From Sphingomonas sp. BK235 (GTDB lineage Bacteria > Pseudomonadota > Alphaproteobacteria > Sphingomonadales > Sphingomonadaceae): DNA of 64,000 nucleotides. Of the stretch, positions 36,702 to 46,138 are shown piece by piece. A program made the translations under genes and the position numbers. The notes under the pieces are model-generated. The model ran no database searches, had not been told where the DNA came from, and saw only the letters and a program-made list of their open reading frames with translations. The stretch is from assembly GCF_004345855.1 (NCBI RefSeq), contig NZ_SLXN01000014.1:28075-92074 (forward strand). Reading direction: 5' to 3'. The stretch's first letter is position 1; every line of letters begins with the position of its first letter.

Positions 36702-37463
36702 GTGGCTCGCACTCCCCTCGTCCTTGTTCACGGCAATCCCTCGACGGCCATCATCTGGGGTCCCCTGCTTCACGCGCTCGATCGAACGGACGCCATCGCG
36801 CTTTCGCCTCCAGGCTTCGGTGTTCCCACCGCGGCGGGCTTCGCGCCATCGATACCCGCTTATCGCGAGTGGTTGACGGCGCAGCTTGAGCTGTTCCGCG
36901 AACCGGTTGATCTGGTTGGCCACGACTGGGGCGGCATTCACGTCGCCATCCTCGCGATGAACCGCCCGGATCTCATCCGTAGTTGGGCCTCCGACGCGCT
37001 GGGGGTCTTCGCACCCGATTACGCCTGGCATGCACGGGCTCAGGTCTGGCAGCGCGAGGGGGATGGAGAGGAGTCCGCACGCAAGATTTTCGGTGGCGAT
37101 TTCGCGGCACGGCTCGGTATCGCTACCGGCCTCGGAATGACCGGGCGCATGGCGGAGCGGGTCGCGGCCGGCCTCGATCCCGAGATGGGCAATGCCGTGC
37201 TGGCGCTGCTCCGCTCGGCGAAGCAGCCCGTCATGTCGGAAGCCGGAAAGCTGTTGTCGAGAGCGTCCCAGCGTCCCGGTCTCGCCCTCATCGCTGTTGA
37301 AGATGTCGATCGGGCGAGCGGCACCATCAAGCAGCACGAGTGGGCAGCACAGCAGGCCGGAGCGACGATAGCGCGCCTCGAGGGGGTCGGCCATTGGTGG
37401 CCAGAGGAGTCGCCCGCGCCGATCGCCGATGCGTTGACGAGCTTCTGGGCTGGCCTGCCGTGA
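36702..37463 (+). CDS. alpha/beta hydrolase, epoxide-hydrolase type
   Basis: A 253-residue hydrolase beginning with GTG after a GGAAGG site. HGNPSTAIIW oxyanion motif, GHDWGGIH nucleophile elbow with Asp, and a terminal His (GVGHWWPEE). It is shorter than typical epoxide hydrolases, with a reduced cap. It is translationally coupled to the next gene through a GTGA overlap. Confidence 0.87.
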   Translation: MARTPLVLVHGNPSTAIIWGPLLHALDRTDAIALSPPGFGVPTAAGFAPSIPAYREWLTAQLELFREPVDLVGHDWGGIHVAILAMNRPDLIRSWASDALGVFAPDYAWHARAQVWQREGDGEESARKIFGGDFAARLGIATGLGMTGRMAERVAAGLDPEMGNAVLALLRSAKQPVMSEAGKLLSRASQRPGLALIAVEDVDRASGTIKQHEWAAQQAGATIARLEGVGHWWPEESPAPIADALTSFWAGLP

Positions 37464-38056
37464 CGAGAGACAGCTCGATTGCAAGCGGCCAATCGCCAAT
37501 GATCGGCAGCGCTCCCAGCGCCCTGGCCAATCACGGCTCGCTATGCTCGCTCGCTCCAGATCGCGTGCGCAGACGTGCGCTGAGGATCGCCGCAGCAATG
37601 GCTCTGGCGTTGTGTGGCAGCCATGGGCCGGCGCTCCTCGCTCAATCGGCTATCGATCCCACTGCCGAGAGCAAGAGGGTGCTGAGCAAAAAGGAGGCCT
37701 GGAATGCGTACGCGAAGGTGCATTCCGCCTGGAACTCGAAGGATGTCGCTAAACGGCGGGAGATCGCGGCTCAGATCCTGGACGAGAACATCGAATACCA
37801 GACCGTCAGGCATGACACAGTGTTCGGCAGGCAGACCGTGATCAACGACATGGCAGTCTTCCACGACCGCTTTCCCGGCGGCCACTTTGAGATCGGTGAC
37901 GTCTCGGTGCACCACAATGTAGCACTTCTGACCTGGGTTATCATCCAGGCCGACGGGACGGAGTTTGCCCGAGGTGGTGACATGATCACCGTCGGCGTGG
38001 ACGGTAAGATCACGAAAATAACAACTTTCGGACCCGCATCGAAATCTCCGGATTAG
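37460..38056 (+). CDS. exported SnoaL-like (NTF2-fold) protein
   Basis: The hydrophobic segment RIAAAMALALCGSHGPALLAQ indicates a signal peptide. The mature part is an NTF2-like domain (SKKEAWNAYAKVHSAWNSKDVAKRREIAAQILDENIEYQTVR, FHDRFPGGHFEIGDVSVHHNVALLTWVI). GTG at 37460 overlaps the hydrolase stop (GTGA) and gives 198 residues; ATG at 37499 is an alternative. It probably binds or converts a small ligand in the periplasm. Confidence 0.75.
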   Translation: MTRDSSIASGQSPMIGSAPSALANHGSLCSLAPDRVRRRALRIAAAMALALCGSHGPALLAQSAIDPTAESKRVLSKKEAWNAYAKVHSAWNSKDVAKRREIAAQILDENIEYQTVRHDTVFGRQTVINDMAVFHDRFPGGHFEIGDVSVHHNVALLTWVIIQADGTEFARGGDMITVGVDGKITKITTFGPASKSPD

Positions 38057-38107
38057 CCGCAGAATAGTCGAGCCCATGTTGGTTGCTGGGGATGAACGGA
38101 GCTTCGG

Positions 38108-38527
38108 ATGGTCGGTAAGCCACGAGATGGAACGCGCGTCTTCCGCATCATCCTGCGTGTGTTTGGCGCCTTCGCGGTCCTGACCGGGATCGGCGATGTC
38201 GCGACCGGGCCGGGTCTGCTGATCGCGTCGGGTGCGGTCATTCCGACGGACGTCGCGGCCGACCCGCTGCTGAACAGTCAGCTGCGGTTTTTCGGCGCGA
38301 CATGGGCGGGGTGTGGTGCGATGATCTGGTGGATCGGCGGTGCGCCACTTGAACGGCGCGTACCCCTCCTCATCATGGCAGCTACCATCTTTATCGCGGG
38401 CATCGGGAGGCTGGCTGCCTGGATCGATACAGGCGGCGGCACAGCCCTGCTCGCGGCCTTCATCGGTATCGAGCTGATCGGAGCACCGGCCATAGCGCTA
38501 TGGATTGAACGGTGCGCCCGCAGATAG
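38108..38527 (+). CDS. DUF4345 domain membrane protein
   Basis: A 139-residue protein with four hydrophobic helices (IILRVFGAFAVLTGIGDVATGPG, FFGATWAGCGAMIWWIGG, LLIMAATIFIAGIGRLAAW, LLAAFIGIELIGAPAIALWI). The pattern matches DUF4345 inner-membrane proteins of unknown function. It is last in the TetR-divergent operon. Confidence 0.82.
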   Translation: MVGKPRDGTRVFRIILRVFGAFAVLTGIGDVATGPGLLIASGAVIPTDVAADPLLNSQLRFFGATWAGCGAMIWWIGGAPLERRVPLLIMAATIFIAGIGRLAAWIDTGGGTALLAAFIGIELIGAPAIALWIERCARR

Positions 38528-38683
38528 CTAGCAGGTTATCATCCAATCACTGAGCCGGGAGCGGCGTACGACGAACAGTCAACTGCATCTCGCTGACTGG
38601 CGGCTCGACGTCAGCTTTCACAAAGTTGCGGCGGCAAAAGGCCGTGGCGCGGTTCTCAAGGCAGAGGCAAGAAAGGCGCGGTG

Positions 38684-39625
38684 ATGGAACAGAGGCTCGT
38701 CAAGACGAACGGCCTCACCCTGAACGTGGTCGAGCAGGGCAGCGGTCCCGCCGTGCTCTTCGCCCATGGTTTTCCGGACGGATGGCGCGGATGGCGACGC
38801 TAGATGGAGGCGGTGGCCGCGGCGGGTTACCGCGCGATCGCGCTCGACATGCGCGGCTATGGCGGGAGTTCAAAGCCGGACGACGCTGAAGCGTACACCA
38901 TCCTTCAGTGCGTCGGGGATCTCGTCGGCGTGTTGAAGGAGTTGAACGTCGAGCAGGCCGTGGTGGTTGGGCACGACTTTGGTGCTGCGATCAGCTGGCA
39001 CGCTGCGATGATGCGATCGGACCTTTTCCGGGCGGTCTTCTGCCTCAGCGTTCCGCCGATGCTACCAAACGGCGGCCCCAGCTTCCTCGAACAGATCAAA
39101 TCCGCCGGTCACGACGACTTCTACATGTTCCACCAGATGCGGCCGGAAGCCGACAAGCAGTGGGCTGACGCGGCGACGACGGTTCTAGGCATGCTCTACT
39201 GGACGTCGGGATTGCCTGCCAAGGGTGAAGGTTGGAACCCGCTAGATCCTGCGGAAGGGCTGAAGCGTCCCTCTCCGGTGGGCCTCCCGTCATTCGTAGA
39301 AAAGGCCGACTGGCAAGCCACTATAGCGGACCTCGGGCGGAACGGGTTCCATGGGCCGCTCAATTACTATCGCGCACTCCAGCCTTATTTCGACCAAGCC
39401 GGCGCGTTCGCGGGCGCGCGCGTCGTTCAACCGTCGTTCTTCGTGGTCGGCAGCGAGGATGGTGTCGCGAAGATGCGGGCGGTCACGCGTGACGAGGTCG
39501 CCGCCGACGCCCCCGATCTCCGCGGCTTCCTGACGCTCGACGGGATCGGTCACTGGCCTCAGCTGGAGGCGTCCGATCAGGTGAACCAGGCGCTGCTCGA
39601 GTTCTTGGCGGCAGTTGAAGGCTGA
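38684..39625 (+). pseudogene. epoxide-hydrolase-like alpha/beta hydrolase with one nonsense codon
   Basis: The start (ATG 38684, or GTG 38681) reads MEQRLVKTNGLTLNVVEQG...AHGFPDGWRGWRR, then TAG at 38801-38803 and, in the same frame, MEAVAAAGYRAIALDMRGYGGSS through to the end. GHDFGAAISWHAA holds the Asp nucleophile and GIGHWPQLE the His. Relatives have Gln (CAG) at the stop position, so one C-to-T change inactivated an otherwise intact gene of about 313 residues. A start at 38804 would lose the oxyanion-hole strand. Confidence 0.78.
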
Positions 39626-39904
39626 TTGGAGGGCATCGACGTCGGCGGTAGACCCGTGGCGAGGGTCGGCGCCGCGATCGTTTACAGCGGTGAGGCTTCG
39701 CCCTTCCTGACCAACGGTGACGTCGTCGCTGCGATGCAGTTACCGTTGGTCGCAGATCTCTCAACTCTACCAGAAAGGAGACGGCAGGCTAGGGAGAGAG
39801 GGACGTGCCTGCGCCCGCCTCCTCTCTCCCTCCCCTGGATCGATCCTCGACGATGAGTTGCAGAAGCGGGTGAGCGGCCTGGCCCTGCTTCTCGCCCGGA
39901 TCGC

Positions 39905-40750
39905 CTACGATTGAAGTTCCGGTTCGACATCCGTCGAAAGCGCGATCGCCTTTTGCGCATCCAGCGCGGAGAGGCGCCCGACCAGCGCTTCGCGAACCGC
40001 ATGATAGGCGTCGCTCCCGAGGGTCAATCGACGCGGTGCCGGATTGGTGTAGACGGAATCGACCATGGCATTCGCCATCTTCACCGGATCGCCGTTGTTG
40101 GGGAACAAGCCTTCGGCGGCAGCGCGCCGGAACGCGCCGGCCGGCGTGTCTTCGTAGATCGCCATCGCCGCCCCCGACGCCATGCTGCCGGCATAGAAGT
40201 TCGTGCGCGCGACACCCGGTTCGACGATCGTGAACTCGATCCCGAACGGCGCCACCTCCTGCGCGACGGCTTCCACGAAGCCTTCGATCGCCCATTTGGT
40301 CGCGTGGTAGAGGCTTAGATTGGGGTACGCGGTCTGGCCGCCCATCGACGCAAGCTGGATAATGCGGCCACCGCCTTGCGCTCGCAGGAACGGGAGCGCC
40401 GCCCTGATGACCTGGATGGAACCGATCAGGTTTGTGTCGATCTGCTGGCGGATCTGCTTGTCAGTCACCTCCTCTGCCGCGCCGCTCAGGCCGTAGCCGG
40501 CGTTGTTTACCACCACATCGATGTGGTCGAACTGCTCAAAGGCCGCTCGTACCACCTCACGAACGCCGTCGGTGTCGGTAACGTCGAGCGTGTGCACCAT
40601 TAGCTGATCGCCATACTTTGCCTTGAGATCATCCATCGACGCAGTCTTGCGCACCGTGCCAGCGACGCGATCGCCTCGAGCGAGCAGAAGCTCGGCAAGT
40701 GCGCGACCGAAGCCCGATGACGTTCCGGTAATGAACCATGTCTTTGCCAT
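39905..40750 (-). CDS. SDR family oxidoreductase
   Basis: A 281-residue classical SDR: TGTSSGFG cofactor motif, NNAG, Ser in QLASMGGQ, YHATK for Tyr/Lys. The C-terminal extension (about residues 190-281) is typical of the SDR5-like group with loosely defined substrates. It is divergent from the LysR gene at 40858 with about 107 nt between them, so LysR control is likely. Confidence 0.9.
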   Translation of the reverse strand: MAKTWFITGTSSGFGRALAELLLARGDRVAGTVRKTASMDDLKAKYGDQLMVHTLDVTDTDGVREVVRAAFEQFDHIDVVVNNAGYGLSGAAEEVTDKQIRQQIDTNLIGSIQVIRAALPFLRAQGGGRIIQLASMGGQTAYPNLSLYHATKWAIEGFVEAVAQEVAPFGIEFTIVEPGVARTNFYAGSMASGAAMAIYEDTPAGAFRRAAAEGLFPNNGDPVKMANAMVDSVYTNPAPRRLTLGSDAYHAVREALVGRLSALDAQKAIALSTDVEPELQS

Positions 40751-40857
40751 TGTACGTCCTTTTGGAATGTACCCGCCCCCGTTGGACCTGCAGCGGCGAC
40801 GGGATCGAACGTCTCGCAGTCGGCTCTTCAGCGCCGATCGCGTTCGACAGGACGGAG

Positions 40858-41871
40858 ATGGACCGCACGGTTCGAGGCTTGAAGCCTGGTCCGCGGAACG
40901 ATAGTGTTGACCCAGTGTCCATACCGCCTTTGCCCTCTAGTCTGATCCAACTGCTCTGGTTCGTCAGGATCGTTGAGGCGGGCTCTTTCTCGGAGGCGGG
41001 AAGGCGATCGAATACCTCGACGTCAGCGATGTCGAAGGCGGTGAGCCGCTTAGAACAGGCCTACGGCGTGAGGCTTCTGAACCGCACCACCCACTCGCTG
41101 TCGACGACACCGGAAGGCGATCGCCTGTTGGCAGTCGGGCTGAAGCTGCTCACCGATCTTGAGGAAGCGCAGGAGGCGTTCACCGAGATCGGTAATCAGG
41201 GAGCGTTGGGCCGCGTGCGGGTCAGTGCACCGGCGTCCTTTGCCCGGCGATGCATCATGCCGAAGCTGCCTGACTTCATTGACGCCAATCCAGGCATCTC
41301 GATCGAGCTCGAGTTCGCTAATGATTTCCTGAACCTGGCAGAGCGCGGGATCGACATAGCGATCGGAGCGGGCGACGTGTCGGGATTGCCCGGCCATTTC
41401 GTCCGTCAGCTGTGCACCTTTCCCTGGATAGCCTGCGCCGCCCGAAGCTACGTCGAGACGCATGGTATGCCGTTGACCCCCGCGGAGCTCCGCTCCCACG
41501 ATCTGGTCGGCTTGCGCCACCGTGACAGCGGACGAATTGATGGTTGGCGCTTTCGCAATCCTGATGACGGCACGGCCTCGATACACCAGCCTTATGCGCG
41601 ACACGTGTTCGACGATCCGGAAGCGGCATGGGAGATGATTCGGGCCGGAGTTGGCGTGGGCTATGCTCCGGCATGGGTCGGCTTGGCTGATTGGAAAAAC
41701 GGGTCTGTCGTTGAGATCCTGCCAGAATGGCGCAGCAGCGAAGTGCCGCTATACGCCATACGGCTGCAAAGACGGCTGACACCGGCCCGTGTCCTCGCAG
41801 TACAAGACTTCATCGTCGAGCTCACCCGAGAGGCGTACGACGGCTTTGCTGGGTTCAGCCGAAGGCATTGA
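40858..41871 (+). CDS. LysR family transcriptional regulator
   Basis: About 337 residues: HTH domain (LIQLLWFVRIVEAGSFSEAGRRSNTSTSAMSKAVSRLEQAYG) and effector domain (from about residue 115). ATG at 40858 is one option, but GTG at 40915 (next to SIPPLPSSLIQLL) would give a more usual distance to the HTH. It is divergent from the SDR at 39905, its probable target. The GTTCC/GCAACA element of the 12967 LysR regulon is absent here. Confidence 0.9.
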   Translation: MDRTVRGLKPGPRNDSVDPVSIPPLPSSLIQLLWFVRIVEAGSFSEAGRRSNTSTSAMSKAVSRLEQAYGVRLLNRTTHSLSTTPEGDRLLAVGLKLLTDLEEAQEAFTEIGNQGALGRVRVSAPASFARRCIMPKLPDFIDANPGISIELEFANDFLNLAERGIDIAIGAGDVSGLPGHFVRQLCTFPWIACAARSYVETHGMPLTPAELRSHDLVGLRHRDSGRIDGWRFRNPDDGTASIHQPYARHVFDDPEAAWEMIRAGVGVGYAPAWVGLADWKNGSVVEILPEWRSSEVPLYAIRLQRRLTPARVLAVQDFIVELTREAYDGFAGFSRRH

Positions 41872-42036
41872 GTCATAGGCAGCGCATTCGTGAAACGTAC
41901 GGCTGCTTCCGGGAACTCAGGTCTCCGCTTGAGCGTCCGGGTCTTACTCGTTGCCTCTACCTTCCCTCTCGTGCTGGGGACTGGGAGTGTGGCGATCAGG
42001 CGGGCCGATCATAGTTTCAGAGTACTCGCGTACCCA

Positions 42037-42100
42037 CGAGACCCAGAAGCGGCCGTTCTCGGCTCCCTGCCCGCTTCCCAACTCCGGTCACTCGTTCACG
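42037..42100 (+). repeat. dispersed intergenic repeat, copy at 42.0 kb
   Basis: CGAGACCCAGAAGCGGCC, then CCCGCTTCCCAACTCCGGTC and ACTCGTTCACG. Very close to copies at 58.45 and 59.99 kb, especially over the CTTCCCAACTCCGGTC core. It lies between convergent genes. Confidence 0.6.
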
Positions 42101-42159
42101 TCGGTGTTCCCGCCATTCGGCGCTCCCGCGTAGCTGTCTAACTGGCTTAGGCTGGCAGC

Positions 42160-42456
42160 TTAGCGGCTGCTCCTGCGGCCCTCGGCATATCCAGCGAGAG
42201 AGCTTCCTGCCCAGACAGCCGACCCCGGACTTAGCATCAGCATACCCGCGATCCACCATGCCAGAAAGCTCGGTGGCGCTGGTGGGAGAAGAGCCATCAC
42301 GACGGTGAAACCGGCGACGGGGAGCACCGCCAGTGATCCAAGTAGCAGAAGTCGCGCTCTCGGCGACATGATCTTGGCAACCAGGTAGCCAAGGGCTGCA
42401 GGCACCACGAAGAAGGCTGCCCAAACCAGAGCCGTGCCGATGGAGTCGGGGTACAT
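42160..42456 (-). CDS. small hypothetical membrane protein
   Basis: A 98-residue protein with three hydrophobic helices (ALVWAAFFVVPAALGYLVAKIM, LLLLGSLAVLPVAGFTVVMALL, FLAWWIAGMLMLSPGSAVWAG). ATG at 42456 is chosen because upstream codons are Arg/His-rich and unlike a membrane protein. No family recognised. Confidence 0.5.
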   Translation of the reverse strand: MYPDSIGTALVWAAFFVVPAALGYLVAKIMSPRARLLLLGSLAVLPVAGFTVVMALLPPAPPSFLAWWIAGMLMLSPGSAVWAGSSLAGYAEGRRSSR

Positions 42457-42702
42457 GGGCAGAGTATGCCAACCTAGTGCTCTGTGCGCTACGATACTGG
42501 TTCGGCTACTTGCTCGCGGGCGTGCAAACGTCTGGTTGTGGGCGCTTTCGGGCGCTCTGACGACCAGGGTAGGCCTGGGGCGCCAGCATGCCCGGAGCAC
42601 GCCTACGGGCGTGCGGCGGGCGCCGCGGGAGTGCGGCCCTTATCGGGGCACTAGGCCAGAATAGGCCGTGTGTCCCACGGTGATCAAGTGTAGGCCTCAG
42701 CG

Positions 42703-42876
42703 ATGGCGAGACCACGCATCATCGCCGGCAAGCACCCCGAGCCGCATAATGAGGAAGCCTGGGGGCTCTACCTGGTCGACGAGGCGCGCTGGCTATCGGT
42801 GACCTTCGTCACCGAGCGGGACGCCAAGCGCTTCTGTGAGGACTTGGAGGGCGCGAGAAGGCCATTTTGGCCTTAG
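42703..42876 (+). CDS. small hypothetical protein (57 residues)
   Basis: A short reading frame below usual prediction thresholds: ATG 42703 to TAG 42876, with strong codon bias towards G/C third positions. The peptide alternates as a small beta-rich domain (AWGLYLVDEARWLSVTFVTERDAKRFCEDLEG) ending PFWP. Not recognised, but the composition looks coding. It stands alone between intergenic regions. Confidence 0.45.
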   Translation: MARPRIIAGKHPEPHNEEAWGLYLVDEARWLSVTFVTERDAKRFCEDLEGARRPFWP

Positions 42877-43223
42877 CTATTAGCAGTACACCCGCCGGTC
42901 CTGACCAGAAGGGGTATGCGCCTCCCAACACGCCCCCAGGAGCCAAGTGCACCGCTTCGATACCTCTTGCAGCGGCCTTCGACATGACGAGGCCCTCCCG
43001 TGACCCGGCTGGCCCTCTAAGTTGGTCCGTCGTCGAGCCGGGAAGAGTTGCACACTGGTAGCTCCCCCATCAACGGTCGTCCAGTAGGGCTGCGCGTCGG
43101 GCGCTGCGGGCGGCACGGGATCGGAGAGCACCAACATACTCGCAGATGTCCGCTAGCGAGCGATGCGCGTTAGCGGATCTCTTCAGCCGGCAGTGACCAC
43201 AGCCAAGATTACCTCCACCGTGG
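42877..43223. other. intergenic region with inverted repeats
   Basis: No convincing gene is seen in these 347 bases. The right end holds the 15-bp inverted repeat described at 43186-43234 and a smaller dyad CCGCTA...TAGCGG at about 43150-43176. Confidence 0.5.
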
Positions 43224-43234
43224 TCACTGCCGGC
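43186..43234. repeat. perfect 15-bp inverted repeat (possible terminator)
   Basis: GCCGGCAGTGACCAC (43186-43200) and its exact reverse complement (43220-43234) flank a 19-nt spacer. The TGA stop of the minus-strand small gene lies inside the right arm, so in its transcript a strong hairpin would form right at the end of the message. No T-run follows. Confidence 0.6.
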
Positions 43235-43460
43235 GATCCGATCCTGTCGAGATGGTGACGTCGAACGACCGCACCGAGCCCGTGCTCTCGGTGTGGATCT
43301 CGCAAGTAGCCGTCATCACGGACAGTCCAGCCCCAGCCTCCATAAGAATGTTGAGCGCTGATCGAATCGCCGACCTTCGAGCGCGGGCGTAGTTAGGGTG
43401 GCGCTCTACCCCTTCGCTGATCGACCCAGAGTCGGCAATAATAATGCGGTAGCCCGGCAC
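43224..43460 (-). CDS. small hypothetical protein (78 residues)
   Basis: An alpha/beta protein reading MPGYRIIIADSGSISEGVE, then HPNYARARRSAIRSALNILMEAG and CEIHTESTGSVRSFDVTIS. The layout recalls the small DUF6894-like proteins common in sphingomonads and rhizobia, but this is not certain. It ends inside the inverted repeat at 43186-43234. Confidence 0.5.
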   Translation of the reverse strand: MPGYRIIIADSGSISEGVERHPNYARARRSAIRSALNILMEAGAGLSVMTATCEIHTESTGSVRSFDVTISTGSDRRQ

Positions 43461-43797
43461 GTTGCAGAATTAACACGATTGAACGCAAGCGACCTTTTAT
43501 TTAAGCTGATTGAGGTTAAACGACCAAAATAATCCTCTGCGCGGGGCAGATCCGATTTTCGCCGCGATTTACCCTTCGAGCGGAACGGAGGCAGGTTATA
43601 GGTTTGCTACACCTTGAGACGACCACGGCTGAGCGGCCCCATAGCCGGACCTTTAAGCGTGCTCGCCCTCTTCTCGGAAGCGGTCGCCCGTTCAGCCAGG
43701 CAATAACACACCGGCGACATTGCCACGGTCTCCTGAGCGAGGCTGCATCAGGATGCACACAGTGTCCGCGGAGGTGCGTGTGCGGTAAGGCTATCCC
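43461..43797. other. intergenic region upstream of AraC gene
   Basis: No gene is seen. The left part (about 43465-43530) is AT-rich (TTTTATTTAAGCTG) and likely contains the promoter of the small minus-strand gene. Confidence 0.4.
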
Positions 43798-44766
43798 GTG
43801 AAACGTTCGCTCGACCAGCTCCTGACCACCATCGACGTAGACCCGCACGCGTTCTCGGTATGTCGGATCCAGACAGGATGGCGAATGACCTTTCCCGCGT
43901 TCGATGCGGTGACCGTCCACTTCGTGCTACGTGGGTCCGGTCATCTGCAGGTCGGCGCGTCACCACCGATCCCGTTCTCGCAATCAAGCGTTTTGATCGT
44001 CCCTACCTCGGAGCAGCATTGGGTGGGCGAGGTCAGCGCATCCGCCGAGGTCTGTGAAGCCGCTGATCGTTGTGCGGTGCTCGGAGACGGCCTGGTCGAG
44101 TTCACCGCCGGGAGCGGCGCTCACGAGACATTGATGTTGTGCGGTGCCCTGTCGGCGCCTTACCAGGGCGGCCTGAGCTTCTTCAACCTTCTGCGAGCAC
44201 CCGTCGCCGGTGACATCGCCACGGGGGTCATCCCTGCGAGCGTGTTCGACGCGATGACCAATGAGATCACCCACGCTGGGTTCGGCACTCAGGCGATGTG
44301 TCAGGCTTTAATGAAGCAAGGGCTCATTGCACTACTGCGCGATCGTCGGGAACGACAGACGGAGCTCTCCGGAGGAGCAACGTTCCACCCGCGCCTTTCC
44401 AAAGCGCTCGCCGCCATTATTGGCAACCCTGCGGCGCCTCACACGGTCGACAGCCTGGCCTCCCTCTCCGGCATGAGCCGTGCCTCGTTCTCAAATCACT
44501 TCTCCAAGACCTTCGGGCAGGGGCCGATCGATTTCGTGCAAAAGACCAGGCTCCGCATCGCAGCACGGCTACTGCGAACGACCGACCTGCCGATCAAGGT
44601 GATCGCGCAGGCTGCAGGGTATGCCGGTCCGAGGCCGTTTTCGCGGGCCTTCCGGGCTGCATATAGCTGCGGACCTGCAGACTACCGAGCACATCCGGAC
44701 GGCTTAAACGTCAGAGCCCTATATCGATTCGTGTCGCCCTCGGTATCCGATCATCCAGATCGGTGA
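43798..44766 (+). CDS. AraC family transcriptional regulator (cupin_6 type)
   Basis: A 322-residue regulator. N-terminal cupin-like domain (FDAVTVHFVLRGSGHLQVGASPPIPFSQSSVLIVPTSEQHWVGE), C-terminal HTH pair (VDSLASLSGMSRASFSNHFSKTFGQGPIDFVQKTRLRIAARLL, VIAQAAGYAGPRPFSRAFRAAY). GTG at 43798. It precedes the catalase-like gene on the same strand by about 90 nt and is a likely local regulator. Confidence 0.9.
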   Translation: MKRSLDQLLTTIDVDPHAFSVCRIQTGWRMTFPAFDAVTVHFVLRGSGHLQVGASPPIPFSQSSVLIVPTSEQHWVGEVSASAEVCEAADRCAVLGDGLVEFTAGSGAHETLMLCGALSAPYQGGLSFFNLLRAPVAGDIATGVIPASVFDAMTNEITHAGFGTQAMCQALMKQGLIALLRDRRERQTELSGGATFHPRLSKALAAIIGNPAAPHTVDSLASLSGMSRASFSNHFSKTFGQGPIDFVQKTRLRIAARLLRTTDLPIKVIAQAAGYAGPRPFSRAFRAAYSCGPADYRAHPDGLNVRALYRFVSPSVSDHPDR

Positions 44767-44857
44767 CACTGATCGTCCAGATTAGCTGCTTGCGTGAGCC
44801 CGAAACGATCGAGGCATGGTTTCTCGTTGAACCCTACGTTCGCAGAAGGTCCAGTTC

Positions 44858-45982
44858 ATGTCCGATGATCTCAACCGCTCGCCCGTTGCCTTCACGCCGA
44901 ACGTTGAGGTGCGCGCCGACGGCGAGGCTGAGACCATCCAGGGGCTGAACGAGCAGCTCCGCCTCATTCAGGAAACGACCGCCAAGGATTATGGCACCGC
45001 CGTTCGCGGCGTCCATGCCAAGGGTCACGCGATCGTGAAAGGAAGGCTCGAGGTACTCTCCGGCATTGCGCCGGCTCTCGCCCAGGGCCTGTTCTCGGCA
45101 CCCGGCAGTTATGATGCGCTGCTGCGTTTCTCGACGCTGCCCGGCGACATCCTCGACGACAGCGTCAGTGTGCCGCGCGGGCTCGCCGTCAAGCTGTTCG
45201 GCGTCCCCGGCGACCGCCTGCCGGGTTCAGAGGCCGACACGACGCAAGACTTCATCCTGGTCAACGGTCCGGCGTTCGCAGCCCCGACGCCCAAGGCCTT
45301 TCTCGCTAACCTCAAGATGCTCGCGAAAACTACCGATGCCGGCGAAGGGCTGAAGAAGGGTCTGTCCGCGGTTCTCCAGACGGTCGACGCGGCGCTTGAG
45401 ACGGTCGGCATCCAGAGTCCGACCATCCAGACGCTGGGAGGCGCGCCCAACACCCACCCGCTTGGCGAGACATACTACACCCAGGTGCCGCTAAGGCACG
45501 GCGGCTACATCGCCAAAATCTCGATCGCGCCCGTGTCGCACAACCTGACTGAACTTACCGGCAGCAAGGTCGACGCGTCCGGCCGCCCAGACGCCCTTCG
45601 CGAGGACATGGGTCAGGTGCTGATCGAGCAGGACAGTGTCTGGGAACTGCGCGTGCAGCTCTGCACCGACCTCGAGAAGATGCCGGTTGAGGACAGCTCG
45701 GTGGTGTGGGACGAGAAGGAGAGCCCTTACGTGGCGGTCGCCCGGCTCACCGTGCCCGCGCAGCTCGGCTGGGAACGCGGGCTCAGCGAGCACCAGGAGC
45801 AGGCGGTGTCGTTCAGCCCATGGCACGGCCTTGTTGCCCATCAGCCGATTGGCGGCGTCAACCGTGCCCGCAAGCCGACCTACGAGATGTCGACTCAGTT
45901 CCGCAGTCAGCACAATGGCTGCCCCGTCCACGAGCTTCGCTCTCTTGCGGAACTTCCCACGCAAGGCATGACGATCAAATAG
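44858..45982 (+). CDS. catalase-family (SrpA-like) heme protein
   Basis: A 374-residue minimal catalase-like protein. RGVHAKGHAIVKGRLEV carries the distal His, LLRFSTLPGD and VPRGLAVKLFGVPG the conserved Arg/Ser and heme-contact region, and DFILVNGPAF the Asn. It is about 100 residues shorter than monofunctional catalases and lacks their C-terminal domain, as in SrpA-type proteins that often act as peroxidases. It is followed by a serine hydrolase on the same strand. Confidence 0.85.
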   Translation: MSDDLNRSPVAFTPNVEVRADGEAETIQGLNEQLRLIQETTAKDYGTAVRGVHAKGHAIVKGRLEVLSGIAPALAQGLFSAPGSYDALLRFSTLPGDILDDSVSVPRGLAVKLFGVPGDRLPGSEADTTQDFILVNGPAFAAPTPKAFLANLKMLAKTTDAGEGLKKGLSAVLQTVDAALETVGIQSPTIQTLGGAPNTHPLGETYYTQVPLRHGGYIAKISIAPVSHNLTELTGSKVDASGRPDALREDMGQVLIEQDSVWELRVQLCTDLEKMPVEDSSVVWDEKESPYVAVARLTVPAQLGWERGLSEHQEQAVSFSPWHGLVAHQPIGGVNRARKPTYEMSTQFRSQHNGCPVHELRSLAELPTQGMTIK

Positions 45983-46138
45983 GTCTGGCGATCGTTGATC
46001 AGGCCGCGTGCTAATGAAATGATCTCGTTCGATGCCGCTTCGTCAGGAAAGTCGGCCGCCAACGCCCGTTGGAGACCGGCGAAGCCTGCGAAGTGGCCGT
46101 GCTCGTTTCGCTTCTCACAGCCATCATACGGAGACGGC

